From: Pseudomonadales bacterium
Lineage (GTDB): Bacteria; Pseudomonadota; Gammaproteobacteria; Pseudomonadales; Pseudohongiellaceae
Direction of reading: 5' to 3'
Length of the DNA: 64,000 nt
NCBI GenBank assembly: GCA_023254735.1
Contig: JALRKV010000014.1
Location: 21,594 to 85,593 of the forward strand
Positions 19,011 through 29,385 of this stretch are shown one piece after another. The translations under genes were made by a program, and so were the position numbers. The notes under the pieces were generated by a model that worked only from the letters and a program-made list of their open reading frames with translations, was not told the origin of the DNA and did not search any database. Each line of letters opens with the position of its first letter. The stretch's first letter is position 1.

Positions 19011-19954
19011 CGTCGAGCGCCTCCGTGATTCTCTGCCAAAATCCGCAGCACTAACTCATCGAAGTCGATGCCTAACTCAGCGGCAGCTCGCGGAATTAGG
19101 CTATGCTGTGTCATACCGGGAAGTGTATTGACTTCCAACAGTTGGAAGCAGCCCTGGGAATCACGCATCACATCGACACGCGCGGTTCCACTGCACCCGA
19201 GAGCCTCGTAAGCGGCAATCGCTAGCGAATTCAATTCGTGTGCATCCTTCTCATCGAGGTTGGCCGGACAAATCAACTGCGTCGTCTCGGAGAGATACTT
19301 CGCCTCAAAATCGAAAATCTCTCCACGCGCGGTCAGCTCAATGCTCGGCAAAATTTCACCATCAAGGACGCCGATCGTGTATTCGGGGCCATCAATGCAA
19401 CGCTCCGCCATGACCTTCGCGCCAACCTTGAGTGCGCTTTGATACGCCGTTTGCAACTCGCTGGCACTGCGTGCCTTAGCAATGCCTAGACTCGAGCCAC
19501 CGCTGACTGGCTTTACAACGCAAAGCCCCAATCGCGCCGCTACCGTCTCCCAGTCGGTTTGCTCCGACAGCAACTCGTAGTCGGGCGTTGCGAGGCTCGA
19601 TTGCAGCCAAATCTGTTTTGCGCGGATCTTGTCCATGGCCAGTGCCGACGCGAGAACGCCCGAACCGCTATAAGGAATTCCAATGGTCTCGAGGAAGCCC
19701 TGAATGACGCCATCTTCCCCGCCTTCGCCATGCAACATGTTGAGAGCAAAATCAGGCGCGAGCGCGGAAAGCTTTTCAACTATTCTCTCGTCAACATCGA
19801 GCTTGCTTGCCCTCACACCCGAACGGATGAGGCTTTGCAACACTGCCTCACCGCTGAGTAACGATATTTCGCGCTCGGCAGAATGCCCGCCCATAAGAAC
19901 GACAACATGACCGGCATTGGTCACTGCTTGCTGCCTATCAAACGCTTTCACCAT
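19007..19954 (-). CDS. ddlB: D-alanine--D-alanine ligase
   Basis: Ddl makes the D-Ala-D-Ala dipeptide used by MurF. It is a 315-residue ATP-grasp enzyme. Visible are VLMGGHSAEREISLLSG at the N-terminus, LHGEGGEDGVIQGFLE, the PYSGSGVLASALAMDK segment that binds the first D-Ala, VVKPVSGGSSLGI (ATP site), and the metal and phosphate motif LEVNTLPGMTQHSLIPRAA near the end. It lies 87 bases after murC and overlaps ftsQ by 4 bases. No murB is in this interval, where some gammaproteobacteria carry it. Confidence 0.97.
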   Translation of the reverse strand: MVKAFDRQQAVTNAGHVVVLMGGHSAEREISLLSGEAVLQSLIRSGVRASKLDVDERIVEKLSALAPDFALNMLHGEGGEDGVIQGFLETIGIPYSGSGVLASALAMDKIRAKQIWLQSSLATPDYELLSEQTDWETVAARLGLCVVKPVSGGSSLGIAKARSASELQTAYQSALKVGAKVMAERCIDGPEYTIGVLDGEILPSIELTARGEIFDFEAKYLSETTQLICPANLDEKDAHELNSLAIAAYEALGCSGTARVDVMRDSQGCFQLLEVNTLPGMTQHSLIPRAAAELGIDFDELVLRILAENHGGARR

Positions 19955-20041
19955 GCTTTCGATCTCTTTAATTTTCGATCTGATATCGACGGTGTGTTAA
20001 GCCGACTATCAGCAATCCCTTTGTCGTGTCGCGATGACCGC

Positions 20042-21487
20042 TCACTTGCTTGCCGTCACGCTGCGCATTGCGAGCGTCTTGGAAAGCTGTTTCGCCAACG
20101 CGCCAACGCTACCGGCGCCTTGCGTCACAACGATATCACCGTCGGCCACGATGCCTTCTAAAATCTCCAACACATCAGCTTCGTCTTGAACGAAAATAGG
20201 ATCCACCTTTCCTCGCAATCGAATACTGCGGCCTAGGCTCCTTGAGTCGGCGCCCGCAATCTTTTTTTCGCCCGCCGCGTAGACCTCAAGCAACAAAAGC
20301 ACGTCGACCTCGCACAGCACGTCGACAAAATCATCATAGAGGTCACTCGTTCGGCTGTATCGATGCGGTTGAAAAAGCATCACAAGGCGTCTATCGGGCC
20401 ACCCTTCCCTCAGCGCAAGGATCGTCGCTGCTACTTCTGTCGGATGATGACCGTAGTCATCAACCAACATAATTTCACCGTCTCCGAGCGGGAACACGCC
20501 CTGCACATCGAAACGGCGACCGACACCCGCAAAATTTTCGATCCCTTGTTTGATTGCAGCAAGGTCGAGCCCCTCGTCAACGGCGACGGCGAGCGCTGCA
20601 GTCGCATTAAGCGCGTTGTGACGCCCGGGCATATTGAGCGTTATCGGCAGCCTGTTACCGGTCTCACGATGATAAACCTCGAATCGTGTCTCGCCGCCGC
20701 GCTGGGAAAGATTCTCGATGCGAAAATCTGCCTCTTCTGAAAACCCATAGGTCAACTTAGGACGCGACACGAGGGGCATAATCTCGCGCACAGAGGGATC
20801 ATCAATACACAGAACGGCTAAGCCATAGAACGGCAGGTTGTGCAGAAAGTTGATAAAGGTTTCTTTCACTTTCTCGAAATCGCCGCCATACGTGCCCATA
20901 TGATCGGCTTCGATATTGGTTACCACGGCAACCATCGGTTGCAGATGCATAAACGAGGCGTCACTTTCGTCGGCCTCTGCGACCAAATACCGGCTTTCGC
21001 CGAGCCGCGCATTCGTGCCTGCGCTGTTTAGCAGCCCACCAATAATGAAGGTTGGGTCAGCACCGCTCGCCGCTAGCACCGAGGCTAGGAGACTTGTGGT
21101 GGTCGTTTTGCCGTGTGTGCCCGCAATTGCGATCGAATGCCTGTAACGCATAAGCTCGGCGAGCATCTCTGCGCGTGCCAGAAGGGGTAATTTTGCCGCC
21201 GCCGCCGCACGCATCTCAGGATTTTTCATTGTCACAGCGCTCGAATAAACGACTACGTCGGCAAGTTCGATATTGCTCTCAGCATGACCAATAAAAACCG
21301 TAGCACCCAAGTCTTTCAGTCGACGCGTGTTCGCAGACTCGGCAATGTCAGACCCTGTAATGGCATAGCCCTGATTCTGTAACACTTCTGCGATGCCGCA
21401 CATTCCCGCACCGCCGATGCCGATGAAGTGAACCGTCTTGATGCGGCGCATCTCGGGAATACTATGTTGCTGCCGCTTAGCGGGCAT
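20042..21487 (-). CDS. murC: UDP-N-acetylmuramate--L-alanine ligase
   Basis: MurC adds the first residue, L-Ala, to UDP-MurNAc in the cytoplasm. From the ATG at 21487 it has 481 residues. GGAGAG is placed 5 bases before this codon, while the GTG at 21493 is too close to it. Motifs include the N-terminal Rossmann loop [10 protein letters not shown], the Mur ligase P-loop [19 protein letters not shown], and the C-terminal [10 protein letters not shown]. The gene overlaps murG by 11 bases. Confidence 0.97.
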   Translation of the reverse strand: MPAKRQQHSIPEMRRIKTVHFIGIGGAGMCGIAEVLQNQGYAITGSDIAESANTRRLKDLGATVFIGHAESNIELADVVVYSSAVTMKNPEMRAAAAAKLPLLARAEMLAELMRYRHSIAIAGTHGKTTTTSLLASVLAASGADPTFIIGGLLNSAGTNARLGESRYLVAEADESDASFMHLQPMVAVVTNIEADHMGTYGGDFEKVKETFINFLHNLPFYGLAVLCIDDPSVREIMPLVSRPKLTYGFSEEADFRIENLSQRGGETRFEVYHRETGNRLPITLNMPGRHNALNATAALAVAVDEGLDLAAIKQGIENFAGVGRRFDVQGVFPLGDGEIMLVDDYGHHPTEVAATILALREGWPDRRLVMLFQPHRYSRTSDLYDDFVDVLCEVDVLLLLEVYAAGEKKIAGADSRSLGRSIRLRGKVDPIFVQDEADVLEILEGIVADGDIVVTQGAGSVGALAKQLSKTLAMRSVTASK

Positions 21488-22583
21488 GTGCACTCTCCAT
21501 CATGATATCGGCAATACGCGTGTCGACGTGGCGCAGCGCGCGTGCGTGCGCAGCCCTCGATTTGGCGAGAAGTAAATTTCGATCTGTGTCTAACAAAGCA
21601 ATCTCGGCCGCAAGGCGATCACCCGAAAGCAGCTGCTGCTCGATAACTGTCGCCGCACCAGCTGCGCTTAGCCACCGAGCGTTGTGGAGCTGCTGCTGAT
21701 CTTTATGGTAAGGGTATGGCACGAGAATAGACGCGCGGCCAGCGACGGCAATTTCCGTGACTGTGCTTGCACCCGAACGCCCTATTACGAGATCTGCCCA
21801 CGCGTAGGCGGCAGCCATATCGTCAATAAACGCAGTAACTGTCAATCTGTTATTCGGCTCGAATCCGGCATTAGTGTAGGCGATGAGAGTCGGCTCGAGC
21901 TGGGCAGCACCGGTTTGATGCCTTACCTCTGGCACGCTGGACGCCGCAGCGACCCTCAGTTGCGCGAGCGCCTCTGGCATCGCCTCGTTGATCGCCAGCG
22001 CGCCTTGACTTCCACCTAGAACCAAAATCCGAAGTGGACGCTCGCGCGCTGCGAGCTCAGGCATAGTTGCACCAACCTGTTCGATGTCCGCGCGCACAGG
22101 ATTGCCAACCGACAGCACCTTATCGCTCTTCGAAAAGGCATCGGGGAACGCCTCGAAGACGCAGGTCGCTAGTCGAGACAGCAAGCGATTAGTGAGACCG
22201 GCTACAGCATTCTGTTCGTGGAGATAGAGCTTTTTGCGAAGGAGTCTCGCAGCGACGCCGCCCGGACCAGAAACATACCCCCCCATACCCAACACACAGT
22301 CCGGTTTTATTTTGTAAATGATCACGAGGCTCTGCCATAGCGAACGCATGAGCATCCAGGGCGCGCTGAGGAGTCGTGTGAGCCCTTTCCCCTTCAAGCC
22401 CTTCGCGGCAATCTGGTGAAACTCATAGCCGGTGCTTTCCAGGAGTTTTCCTTCCATGCCATTTGGCGTTCCTAGCCAGTCGATCTTAACGCCTCGAGCC
22501 TCTAGCTGACGCGCGATAGCGAGTGCGGGGAATACGTGACCGCCAGTTCCTGCCGCCATTATCAACACTCGAGAGATTGCCAT
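21477..22583 (-). CDS. murG: Lipid II synthase MurG (GlcNAc transferase)
   Basis: MurG transfers GlcNAc from UDP-GlcNAc to lipid I on the cytoplasmic face of the inner membrane. The 368-residue GT-B protein has the glycine loop [37 protein letters not shown] and the donor-binding segment [27 protein letters not shown]. It starts in a TAATG overlap with the ftsW stop and overlaps murC at its end, so ftsW-murG-murC are tightly coupled. Confidence 0.98.
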   Translation of the reverse strand: MAISRVLIMAAGTGGHVFPALAIARQLEARGVKIDWLGTPNGMEGKLLESTGYEFHQIAAKGLKGKGLTRLLSAPWMLMRSLWQSLVIIYKIKPDCVLGMGGYVSGPGGVAARLLRKKLYLHEQNAVAGLTNRLLSRLATCVFEAFPDAFSKSDKVLSVGNPVRADIEQVGATMPELAARERPLRILVLGGSQGALAINEAMPEALAQLRVAAASSVPEVRHQTGAAQLEPTLIAYTNAGFEPNNRLTVTAFIDDMAAAYAWADLVIGRSGASTVTEIAVAGRASILVPYPYHKDQQQLHNARWLSAAGAATVIEQQLLSGDRLAAEIALLDTDRNLLLAKSRAAHARALRHVDTRIADIMMESAHAR

Positions 22584-23782
22584 TACCTCTCCCAGATAGA
22601 GGTGGTTTTCGTCGCTGCTGCCAAGCGATCAGTCTCGTACTCAATTCGTATAAGAAGCGCTGCCATCACGCAGCTCATGATCAGACTCGCACCACCGTAG
22701 CTCAGAAATGGAAGCGTCAGTCCCTTCGTAGGGAGTAGGCCGATATTAACGCCCACATTGATGAGCGCCTGACCCGCAAATAACAGCCCGAGGCCATAGG
22801 CAAAGAAGGCCGCGAAGTAGCTTTCTTGCGCCTCGGCGCGTCTACCAATCGCGAATGCGCGATACACCAAAATACAGAACAGCGAGACGACTACCGCAAC
22901 ACCGACCATGCCAAATTCTTCACCAATTATTGCAAGTACAAAGTCGGTGTGTGCTTCGGGTAAGAAATAAAGCTTCTGAATACTGTTCCCCAACCCCGTG
23001 CCGAACCATTCACCGCGCCCGAAGGCAATCAGGGCTTGGGCCAACTGGTAGCCGTCGCCGTAGACATTCTCAATTGCCCAGGGATCGCGAAAGGAGGTAA
23101 AGCGAGCGATGACGTGCGGCTTATTTATTGCAATGATGGTAAAGCCAACGCCTGCGACTAAAACGATAAGTAAGATTCTCCAGAGTTTCGCGCCCGCGAG
23201 AAACAGCATACAGAACGTCGTCGCCATTAAGATAACTAACGCCCCATGATCAGGCTCGCGTTGCAGCAAGCCTGCAGCGAACGCAGATGCACCAAGGGGG
23301 ACCAAGAATTGCCTCCAGTTCTCGCGCACGGCCTGATAGTTTTTCTGTAAATAGTCGGCCGTAAAAATCACCAAGAACAGCTTTGCAAGCTCCGAGGGCT
23401 GCAGGTCAAAAAAACCAAGATCTATCCAGCGCGCGCTGCCATTAACACTTTTGCCGATACCGGGAATAAGCACCGCTATCAGCAGAACGTAGGAAATCAA
23501 TAAAAGCAGGAAAGAGAACCGGCGCCAGAGCGACAGAGGAATCGCGAGTGTCACGGCCGACGCTGCTAAGCCAACAAAAGCAAAAATGGACTGCCGCTTT
23601 AAATAATAGAGCGGGTCACCATTGCTCGAATTAGCGATCTCTACTGACGCGGAAGTCATCATGAGTAGCCCGATGCAGAGCAAAGAGAATGCGACAAGCA
23701 GCACCGTGTTGAGCGGTCGTGCCGGCGCAGCGGCAAAATCACTCGCCAGAGAAAGTCGATTTGTTCGCTCTAAACTCGCCAT
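22583..23782 (-). CDS. ftsW: SEDS peptidoglycan polymerase FtsW
   Basis: FtsW polymerises septal glycan strands together with FtsI. This 399-residue SEDS protein has about ten membrane segments. The LQPSELAKLFLVIFTADYL region, a large periplasmic loop holding RFTSFRDPWAIENVYGDGYQ, and the LPFLSYGGASL signature are all present. It follows murD without a gap and ends in a one-base overlap with murG. Confidence 0.97.
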   Translation of the reverse strand: MASLERTNRLSLASDFAAAPARPLNTVLLVAFSLLCIGLLMMTSASVEIANSSNGDPLYYLKRQSIFAFVGLAASAVTLAIPLSLWRRFSFLLLLISYVLLIAVLIPGIGKSVNGSARWIDLGFFDLQPSELAKLFLVIFTADYLQKNYQAVRENWRQFLVPLGASAFAAGLLQREPDHGALVILMATTFCMLFLAGAKLWRILLIVLVAGVGFTIIAINKPHVIARFTSFRDPWAIENVYGDGYQLAQALIAFGRGEWFGTGLGNSIQKLYFLPEAHTDFVLAIIGEEFGMVGVAVVVSLFCILVYRAFAIGRRAEAQESYFAAFFAYGLGLLFAGQALINVGVNIGLLPTKGLTLPFLSYGGASLIMSCVMAALLIRIEYETDRLAAATKTTSIWER

Positions 23783-25204
23783 TTAGTCTTCATCCTCATA
23801 CTTTTTTTCGCGCACTCTTGTGGCAAAAACGTCGCCACGGTGTTGGAAATTGTCGAACATATCGAAGCTCGCACAGGCCGGCGACAGAAGCACCGCATCG
23901 CCGGCTTGCGCCGCGGCCGTCGCCTGCTCAATCGCCTCCTCCATGCTTTGCGCAAACGTCACCTCGTGCGCATAAGAATCCTGCTCGAGACACTCCGCAA
24001 TGAGTTTGGCGTCGCGCCCGATCAAGATTACGTTACGCACAAAGTCGCCTATCGCCGGCGCAAGTGGCGAAAAATCGGCCCCTTTCCCCTCGCCGCCTGC
24101 AATAAGTACAAGCTTGCCGCCGGTTGACGCGGCGATGTGCTCGCCCAATCCAACAACCGAGGCGAGCGTGGAACCGACATTAGTTCCTTTCGAATCGTTG
24201 AAATAGTCAACATTATCTATCTTCGCTACCCACTGGCATCGGTGCGGCAGGCCGTTAAAATCCGCGATCCCCTGTGCAATCGATTCGAGCGAAACACCGA
24301 TGGCATGAGCGAGAGCGCTCGCTGCAAGTGCGTTTGCGATATTGTGCTCGCCTGCCACCCTCATTCGCTCTACGGCGAGGAACGCGCTGCCGTTAAAACT
24401 TAGCGCTCGCGCACCTTTTACCCCATCGATTCCAAACCCACCTTCGACTGCGCCCTGCGTCGAATAACACACCGTCGCTGTCGCCGGATCGAGGGGGAAA
24501 GTTAATGCATCGTTTGCATTAACGCAGACCTGTTTCGCCCCGAGAAATATATTTTGCTTCGCACTCAGATACTCCGAGGCGTCGACATACCTATCCATGT
24601 GATCCTGACTTAAGTTCAGTAAGGCGACAGCTTCAGCATTCAAAAAAGGCGTTGTCTCTAGTTGGAAACTCGACAGTTCTAACACGTAGAGCGCTTTGGG
24701 TTCTTCGCTAAGCAGATCCAACGCCGGTTTAAAATTCTCACCATCGAGATTACCGCCAAGGCCAAAAGACCTACCCGCGGCTCGAAGAATCGAGGCAAGC
24801 ATGGCGACCACGGTGCTTTTGCCGTTAGACCCTGTGACCCCAACAATCGGCTTTTTCACTCGCTGCGCAAACAACGCAATATCGCCGGTGACCTCGACTC
24901 CTGCGCTCTTTGCTTGCGCGATCGCGTCGGTTTTTACACTGACCCCCGGGCTCACGATTAGTCGTTGAGCGCGTGCCAGAAAAGCCTCGCGAAGATCACC
25001 TAATTCTATTACTACCCCAGGAAATTCAGCTCTAAAAACATCGAGCATCGCGGGCGCTGTACGCGTATCGGCAACAGCAAATTCGGCGCCTATCGATTTT
25101 AGAAAGCGTGCGCACGATAGCCCTGTTGCGCCCATGCCGATGATAAGCGACAGCCCATCAAATCCCTCTTGCACTTCGCCGGACAATCCTACTGCTCGCG
25201 TCAC
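23783..25204 (-). CDS. murD: UDP-MurNAc-L-Ala--D-glutamate ligase
   Basis: MurD adds D-Glu in the second amino-acid step. The 473-residue protein has the Rossmann loop IIGMGATGLSCARFL, the ligase P-loop GVTGSNGKST (122-131), ELSSFQLE, LNLSQDHMDRY and the late FNDSKGTN motif. The start is GTG. One oddity is GGNLDGENFKPAL (151-161): most MurD proteins have GGNIG-x-P there, so about four residues are inserted near the substrate site. It lies 17 bases after mraY and directly before ftsW. Confidence 0.96.
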   Translation of the reverse strand: MTRAVGLSGEVQEGFDGLSLIIGMGATGLSCARFLKSIGAEFAVADTRTAPAMLDVFRAEFPGVVIELGDLREAFLARAQRLIVSPGVSVKTDAIAQAKSAGVEVTGDIALFAQRVKKPIVGVTGSNGKSTVVAMLASILRAAGRSFGLGGNLDGENFKPALDLLSEEPKALYVLELSSFQLETTPFLNAEAVALLNLSQDHMDRYVDASEYLSAKQNIFLGAKQVCVNANDALTFPLDPATATVCYSTQGAVEGGFGIDGVKGARALSFNGSAFLAVERMRVAGEHNIANALAASALAHAIGVSLESIAQGIADFNGLPHRCQWVAKIDNVDYFNDSKGTNVGSTLASVVGLGEHIAASTGGKLVLIAGGEGKGADFSPLAPAIGDFVRNVILIGRDAKLIAECLEQDSYAHEVTFAQSMEEAIEQATAAAQAGDAVLLSPACASFDMFDNFQHRGDVFATRVREKKYEDED

Positions 25205-25221
25205 GCCTGCCTCATCGCTTA

Positions 25222-26304
25222 TTAGCGCAGCTTTAATGTTGCCAAGCCAAATAACACCAACATCACCGTGATAATCCAGAATCTGACGATAACCCGTGGT
25301 TCAGGCCAGCCCATCAGCTCAAAATGATGATGGATAGGTGCCATTTTAAAAATTCGTTTGCCCGTCAACTTGAATGAACCAACCTGCAGGATTACCGACA
25401 GTGTTTCCATTACAAACACACCGCCCATAATGACAAGAACTAATTCGTGGCGTGCAATTATTGCCATCGTACCGAGTGCCGCACCCAGCGCGAGCGCGCC
25501 GACGTCACCCATGAAGATTTGCGCGGGATAGGTGTTAAACCAAAGGAAGCCCAGACCTGCGCCAAGCAACCCACCGGCGAAGATCACCACTTCGCCAGAA
25601 CCGGCGATATAGGGAATCTGCAAATAGTTCGCGAATTCAACATGGCCTGCAAGATATGCGATGGCGCCTAGCGCCCCGCCGACCAAAACCGAGGGCAGTA
25701 TGGCCAGACCATCGAGACCGTCGGTTAAGTTGACCGCATTGCTAAAACCAACAATGAAAAAATAACTTATGACGATGTAAAAAACGCCAAGGTCGAGCGC
25801 AATGCTCTTGAAAAACGGCAGTATATAATGCGTTTCGGCGGGGCCGAGTGCTGAACTGTAGAGCGCCAGAGCAGCAGCGATGCCGATTAACGATTGCCAA
25901 AAATACTTCCACCGCGCAGGCAAGCCCACAGCATTTTTGCGAAAGACCTTGCGGTAGTCATCGACCCAACCCACCGCGCCGAAGGCGAGGGTCACTAGGA
26001 GCAAAACCCAGACGTAATGGTTTGTCAGATCCGACCAGAGAAGGGTGCTTGCCGTGATACCAACAAGGATGAGAACACCTCCCATCGTTGGAGTGCCAGC
26101 TTTGCTGAGGTGTGACTGTGGCCCATCGTCGCGAACGACTTGACCGATCTGATTCTTGTTTAGCGCACGAATCAAGATAGGCCCAACGAGTAGGGACACA
26201 CCCAGAGCGGTGAGCACACTAAAAATGCCGCGAACGGTTATGTACTGCAGCACAGCGAACGCGCTGTTGAACTGCATCAAGTAATCCGACAGCCATACTA
26301 GCAT
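25222..26304 (-). CDS. mraY: Phospho-MurNAc-pentapeptide translocase MraY
   Basis: MraY forms lipid I by moving phospho-MurNAc-pentapeptide to undecaprenyl phosphate. The 360-residue, ten-helix protein shows the family aspartates in VDDYRK and [10 protein letters not shown], and the [11 protein letters not shown] loop near the C-terminus that many nucleoside antibiotics target. It lies 66 bases after murF. Confidence 0.98.
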   Translation of the reverse strand: MLVWLSDYLMQFNSAFAVLQYITVRGIFSVLTALGVSLLVGPILIRALNKNQIGQVVRDDGPQSHLSKAGTPTMGGVLILVGITASTLLWSDLTNHYVWVLLLVTLAFGAVGWVDDYRKVFRKNAVGLPARWKYFWQSLIGIAAALALYSSALGPAETHYILPFFKSIALDLGVFYIVISYFFIVGFSNAVNLTDGLDGLAILPSVLVGGALGAIAYLAGHVEFANYLQIPYIAGSGEVVIFAGGLLGAGLGFLWFNTYPAQIFMGDVGALALGAALGTMAIIARHELVLVIMGGVFVMETLSVILQVGSFKLTGKRIFKMAPIHHHFELMGWPEPRVIVRFWIITVMLVLFGLATLKLR

Positions 26305-26370
26305 TCTGAATTTTCCCTATTCTTGCTTATTCTTAGAGCAACTCTCTTTGGAGTCGCTGTGTTGTTTACG

Positions 26371-27774
26371 TTATGTCTCGCTGCTTAACGCGGCAACGAC
26401 CGTCTCCATGGTCGCCCCACGAGAGCCTTTCACGAGAAATACTGTGTCAGCGCTAGCGAGCGCTACGCAGTCCGCCTCTAAAGCAGTGCGATCGCTGTAG
26501 AGCACGCCCTTCTCACCACCCGCCTTTGAGTAGGCGTCAATCATTGCCGCGCAATCCTTGCCCAACCCAAGCAGCAGCGGAACACCATGCTTCGCCGCAT
26601 ACTCGCCGACTGCGCGATGCGACGATTCCGTTTCGTCACCAAGTTCCCGCATTTCACCGGCGACCATGACCTTCTCTCCCTCAGCTGCCATCAACACATC
26701 GATGGCAGCATTAAAGGAATCAGGGTTCGCGTTGTACGTATCATCAAGTAATCGGCACCCTTGCCTACCTATTGAGGGAAATAGTCTGCCTGGCACCGGC
26801 GCAGCCTGTCGTAGCCCAATACGCACATCATCTAGGCTGGCGCCGGCCTCCAAGGCACAGGCCGCCGCAGAAAGCGCATTCTCCGCGTTATGGCTGCCGA
26901 GCAACTGTATTTCGGCGTCGACTTCTCCCTGCGGGGTGTAGAGCGTGAATGCAACGCTTCCCCCCGCAAGCAGGCGCGTAGGCGAACACCGATAGTCTGC
27001 CTCGGGCACCTTGTTGCCATAGCTAAACAGCCTAACCTGACGCGCGCCTGCCCGTTTAATCCATTGCGAACAATTAGGGTCATTGGCATTGAGCACTGCG
27101 ACCCCTGAGGCAGAGAGCCCATCGATGATCTCGCCCTTGGCCTCCACGATGCCTTGCAGAGAGCCGAAGCCTTCGATATGCGCCGCGCTCGCCTTGGTTA
27201 TCAATACAATGTCTGGTCTTGCTGCTGCGACACTAAATGCGATTTCGCCAGCGCCATTAGCCCCCATCTCGATCACGGCAAACTGATGCGTATCCTCGAG
27301 GCGCAGCAGCGTGAGCGGCACTCCTATCGTGTTATTCAAATTCTCCGCGGTAATCAATGTTTGCGCTTTAGCCTTGAGAATACTGCCGATCATTTCTTTG
27401 ACAGAGGTCTTACCCTGACTACCCGTTAGCGCAATCACCGTGGCCGGACACCTCTGCCGGTTGAGTCGCGCAAGGGTAGCGAGTGCGGTTAGCGTGTCAT
27501 CAACTACCAGTCGTCTCTGCTGAGTCTCAGTATTCTCAGAGCCAAGCACATGCGTCACAGCCGCCGCAGCTCCTCGGGTAAATGCTTCGTCAACAAACTC
27601 ATCGCCGTTAAAGCGCTCACCCTTCAGAGAAATATAGAGATCCCCTGAATGCGTCTTTCGAGAGTCGGTTGTAACGGAAGTAAACGCCACCTTCTTCGCT
27701 GCTTCGGACAGAGGCACGCGCACCGCCGGCCCAAGTTCGTCCGCAAGCTCGCCAAGGGTAAATTCGCCAATCAT
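26371..27774 (-). CDS. murF: UDP-MurNAc-tripeptide--D-Ala-D-Ala ligase
   Basis: MurF adds the D-Ala-D-Ala made by Ddl, finishing the UDP-MurNAc-pentapeptide. The 467-residue enzyme has TDSRKTHSGDLYISLKGERFNGDEFV in the N-terminal domain, the P-loop ALTGSQGKTSVKEM, ENLNNTIGVPLTLL, and DDTYNANPDSF in the C-terminal part. Its ATG overlaps the murE stop by 4 bases. Confidence 0.97.
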   Translation of the reverse strand: MIGEFTLGELADELGPAVRVPLSEAAKKVAFTSVTTDSRKTHSGDLYISLKGERFNGDEFVDEAFTRGAAAAVTHVLGSENTETQQRRLVVDDTLTALATLARLNRQRCPATVIALTGSQGKTSVKEMIGSILKAKAQTLITAENLNNTIGVPLTLLRLEDTHQFAVIEMGANGAGEIAFSVAAARPDIVLITKASAAHIEGFGSLQGIVEAKGEIIDGLSASGVAVLNANDPNCSQWIKRAGARQVRLFSYGNKVPEADYRCSPTRLLAGGSVAFTLYTPQGEVDAEIQLLGSHNAENALSAAACALEAGASLDDVRIGLRQAAPVPGRLFPSIGRQGCRLLDDTYNANPDSFNAAIDVLMAAEGEKVMVAGEMRELGDETESSHRAVGEYAAKHGVPLLLGLGKDCAAMIDAYSKAGGEKGVLYSDRTALEADCVALASADTVFLVKGSRGATMETVVAALSSET

Positions 27775-29381
27775 GTTGCCTCTCTCTGCACGTTGCTCAA
27801 AAAATCACTCGATGAGCGTCTTTTAACGAGCGCCGCGTGCGCGTGTTCAAGATCACTGAACGGCTGCCGCTGCCCATTGATCTCTTGATAGTCTTCATGC
27901 CCTTTGCCCGCGATCAAGATCACCGCACCGGGTTTAGCGGCATCGATAACCGTGGCTATAGCCTCTTCTCTGTTCCGAATTTTTCTAACAGCCTCCGGGC
28001 GGACGAACCCCGAAAGGATCTGATCAATGATGGCGTCGCCGTCTTCGGTTCGAGGGTTATCGTCTGTCAGTATCACCCTGTCGGCATAGTGTTCGGCGAC
28101 CTCTCCCATTAAAGGCCGCTTGCCTACATCGCGATTCCCGCCAGCGCCGAAGAGGCAGGTTAATTCTCCACTGAAGTGCTCTCGCAATCCGAGCAGCGCA
28201 CTCCGCAGCCCGTCTGGCGTATGCGCGTAGTCGACGACCACGCTGATATCGCTCGCCTCCTCTTCGACCCTGACTACTTGCATCCTCCCCGGCACGGGTT
28301 TGAGCTGACTCAACGCAGCCGCAAGGCGAGAGAAACTGAGACCCTCCCCACCTGACGCGACAGCAGGGCCTCGCTCAGCGGAGAGGAAATAGCTAACCAC
28401 TGTGGCAACGACCGCAAGCAGATTGCTTAGGTTAAACCCGCCCAATAGCCCAACCCGCACCTCGCCACTGCCTAAGGGAGTGATTAAATGCATTGCAAGA
28501 CCTTGGGAATCCATCGTTACACGCTCAGCGCGCACCGAGGCGACTGCTTGGGATTGACTATAGGTTGTTACTTCAACGGAGGAGGCAATCGCATTGATGA
28601 GCGAGAGGCCATAGGCATCATCTAGATTTATGACTGCCCGTTTGAGCCCAGGCATCGTGAACAACTTCTTCTTACTTGCCCCGTAGGCCTCCATGGTGCC
28701 ATGGTAGTCGAGATGATCGCGCGTGAGATTTGTAAACACTGCCGTGTCGAAATGCACGCCACTAACTCGGCGCTGATCTAAGCCGACGGAAGAAACTTCC
28801 ATGATGACAGGATTAACCCCCGTCGAGACAAGTTCGTACAGCGCGCGCTGTGTAAAGACCGCATCAGGCGTTGTGAGAGCGGTCGCCGCGAGGCTATCAG
28901 GACGGCCGTAGCCCAGCGTGCCGATTGTTGCCGAGTCGCGGCCAAGGCTTGCAAATGCCTGAGCCATAAAAGCGGCGCAGCTGGTCTTGCCATTGGTGCC
29001 AGTTATTCCTATCACCGCTGCTTGCGCACTCGGGTCGGAATAAAACCTCCCCGCAATCGCGCTCATCTTCGACTGTAGCGAATCGACGGCGATCACAGGG
29101 ATATCATCTATCCAGTTAATGCCCGTCCATTCGCCTCCTGATTCCGCGAGAACTGCGACGGCACCGGAATTAATTGCAGTTGGAATAAAATCGCGCGCAT
29201 CGAGGTTACGCCCGAATACTGCAAAGAAAACATCGCCCGGAATGACGAGTCTGCTGTCTAACTGTATCCCCTTAACCCTAACATTAGAGGCTAATTTATT
29301 GACAATCGAGGCAGGAACGAACCCAGCTACAAGCTCGCTTAGGGTAATCTCGGCTGCGCTGTGCTCGACGGGGGTGCCCAT
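27771..29381 (-). CDS. murE: UDP-MurNAc-dipeptide--meso-diaminopimelate ligase
   Basis: MurE adds the third stem residue. The motif TDDNPRTED in the C-terminal domain is the DNPR signature of the meso-diaminopimelate-specific enzymes, so this wall is of the DAP type. Also present are LDSRLVIPGDVFFAV, the P-loop GITGTNGKTSCAA, TNLTRDHLDYHGTMEAY with the carbamylated-lysine site nearby, and VDYAHTPDGL. The start is unsure: a GTG at 29396, overlapping ftsI by 11 bases, has GGAGG touching it. The ATG at 29381 sits 14 bases after that GGAGG. I chose the ATG, giving 536 residues. Confidence 0.95.
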   Translation of the reverse strand: MGTPVEHSAAEITLSELVAGFVPASIVNKLASNVRVKGIQLDSRLVIPGDVFFAVFGRNLDARDFIPTAINSGAVAVLAESGGEWTGINWIDDIPVIAVDSLQSKMSAIAGRFYSDPSAQAAVIGITGTNGKTSCAAFMAQAFASLGRDSATIGTLGYGRPDSLAATALTTPDAVFTQRALYELVSTGVNPVIMEVSSVGLDQRRVSGVHFDTAVFTNLTRDHLDYHGTMEAYGASKKKLFTMPGLKRAVINLDDAYGLSLINAIASSVEVTTYSQSQAVASVRAERVTMDSQGLAMHLITPLGSGEVRVGLLGGFNLSNLLAVVATVVSYFLSAERGPAVASGGEGLSFSRLAAALSQLKPVPGRMQVVRVEEEASDISVVVDYAHTPDGLRSALLGLREHFSGELTCLFGAGGNRDVGKRPLMGEVAEHYADRVILTDDNPRTEDGDAIIDQILSGFVRPEAVRKIRNREEAIATVIDAAKPGAVILIAGKGHEDYQEINGQRQPFSDLEHAHAALVKRRSSSDFLSNVQREAT

Positions 29382-29385
29382 TTGG

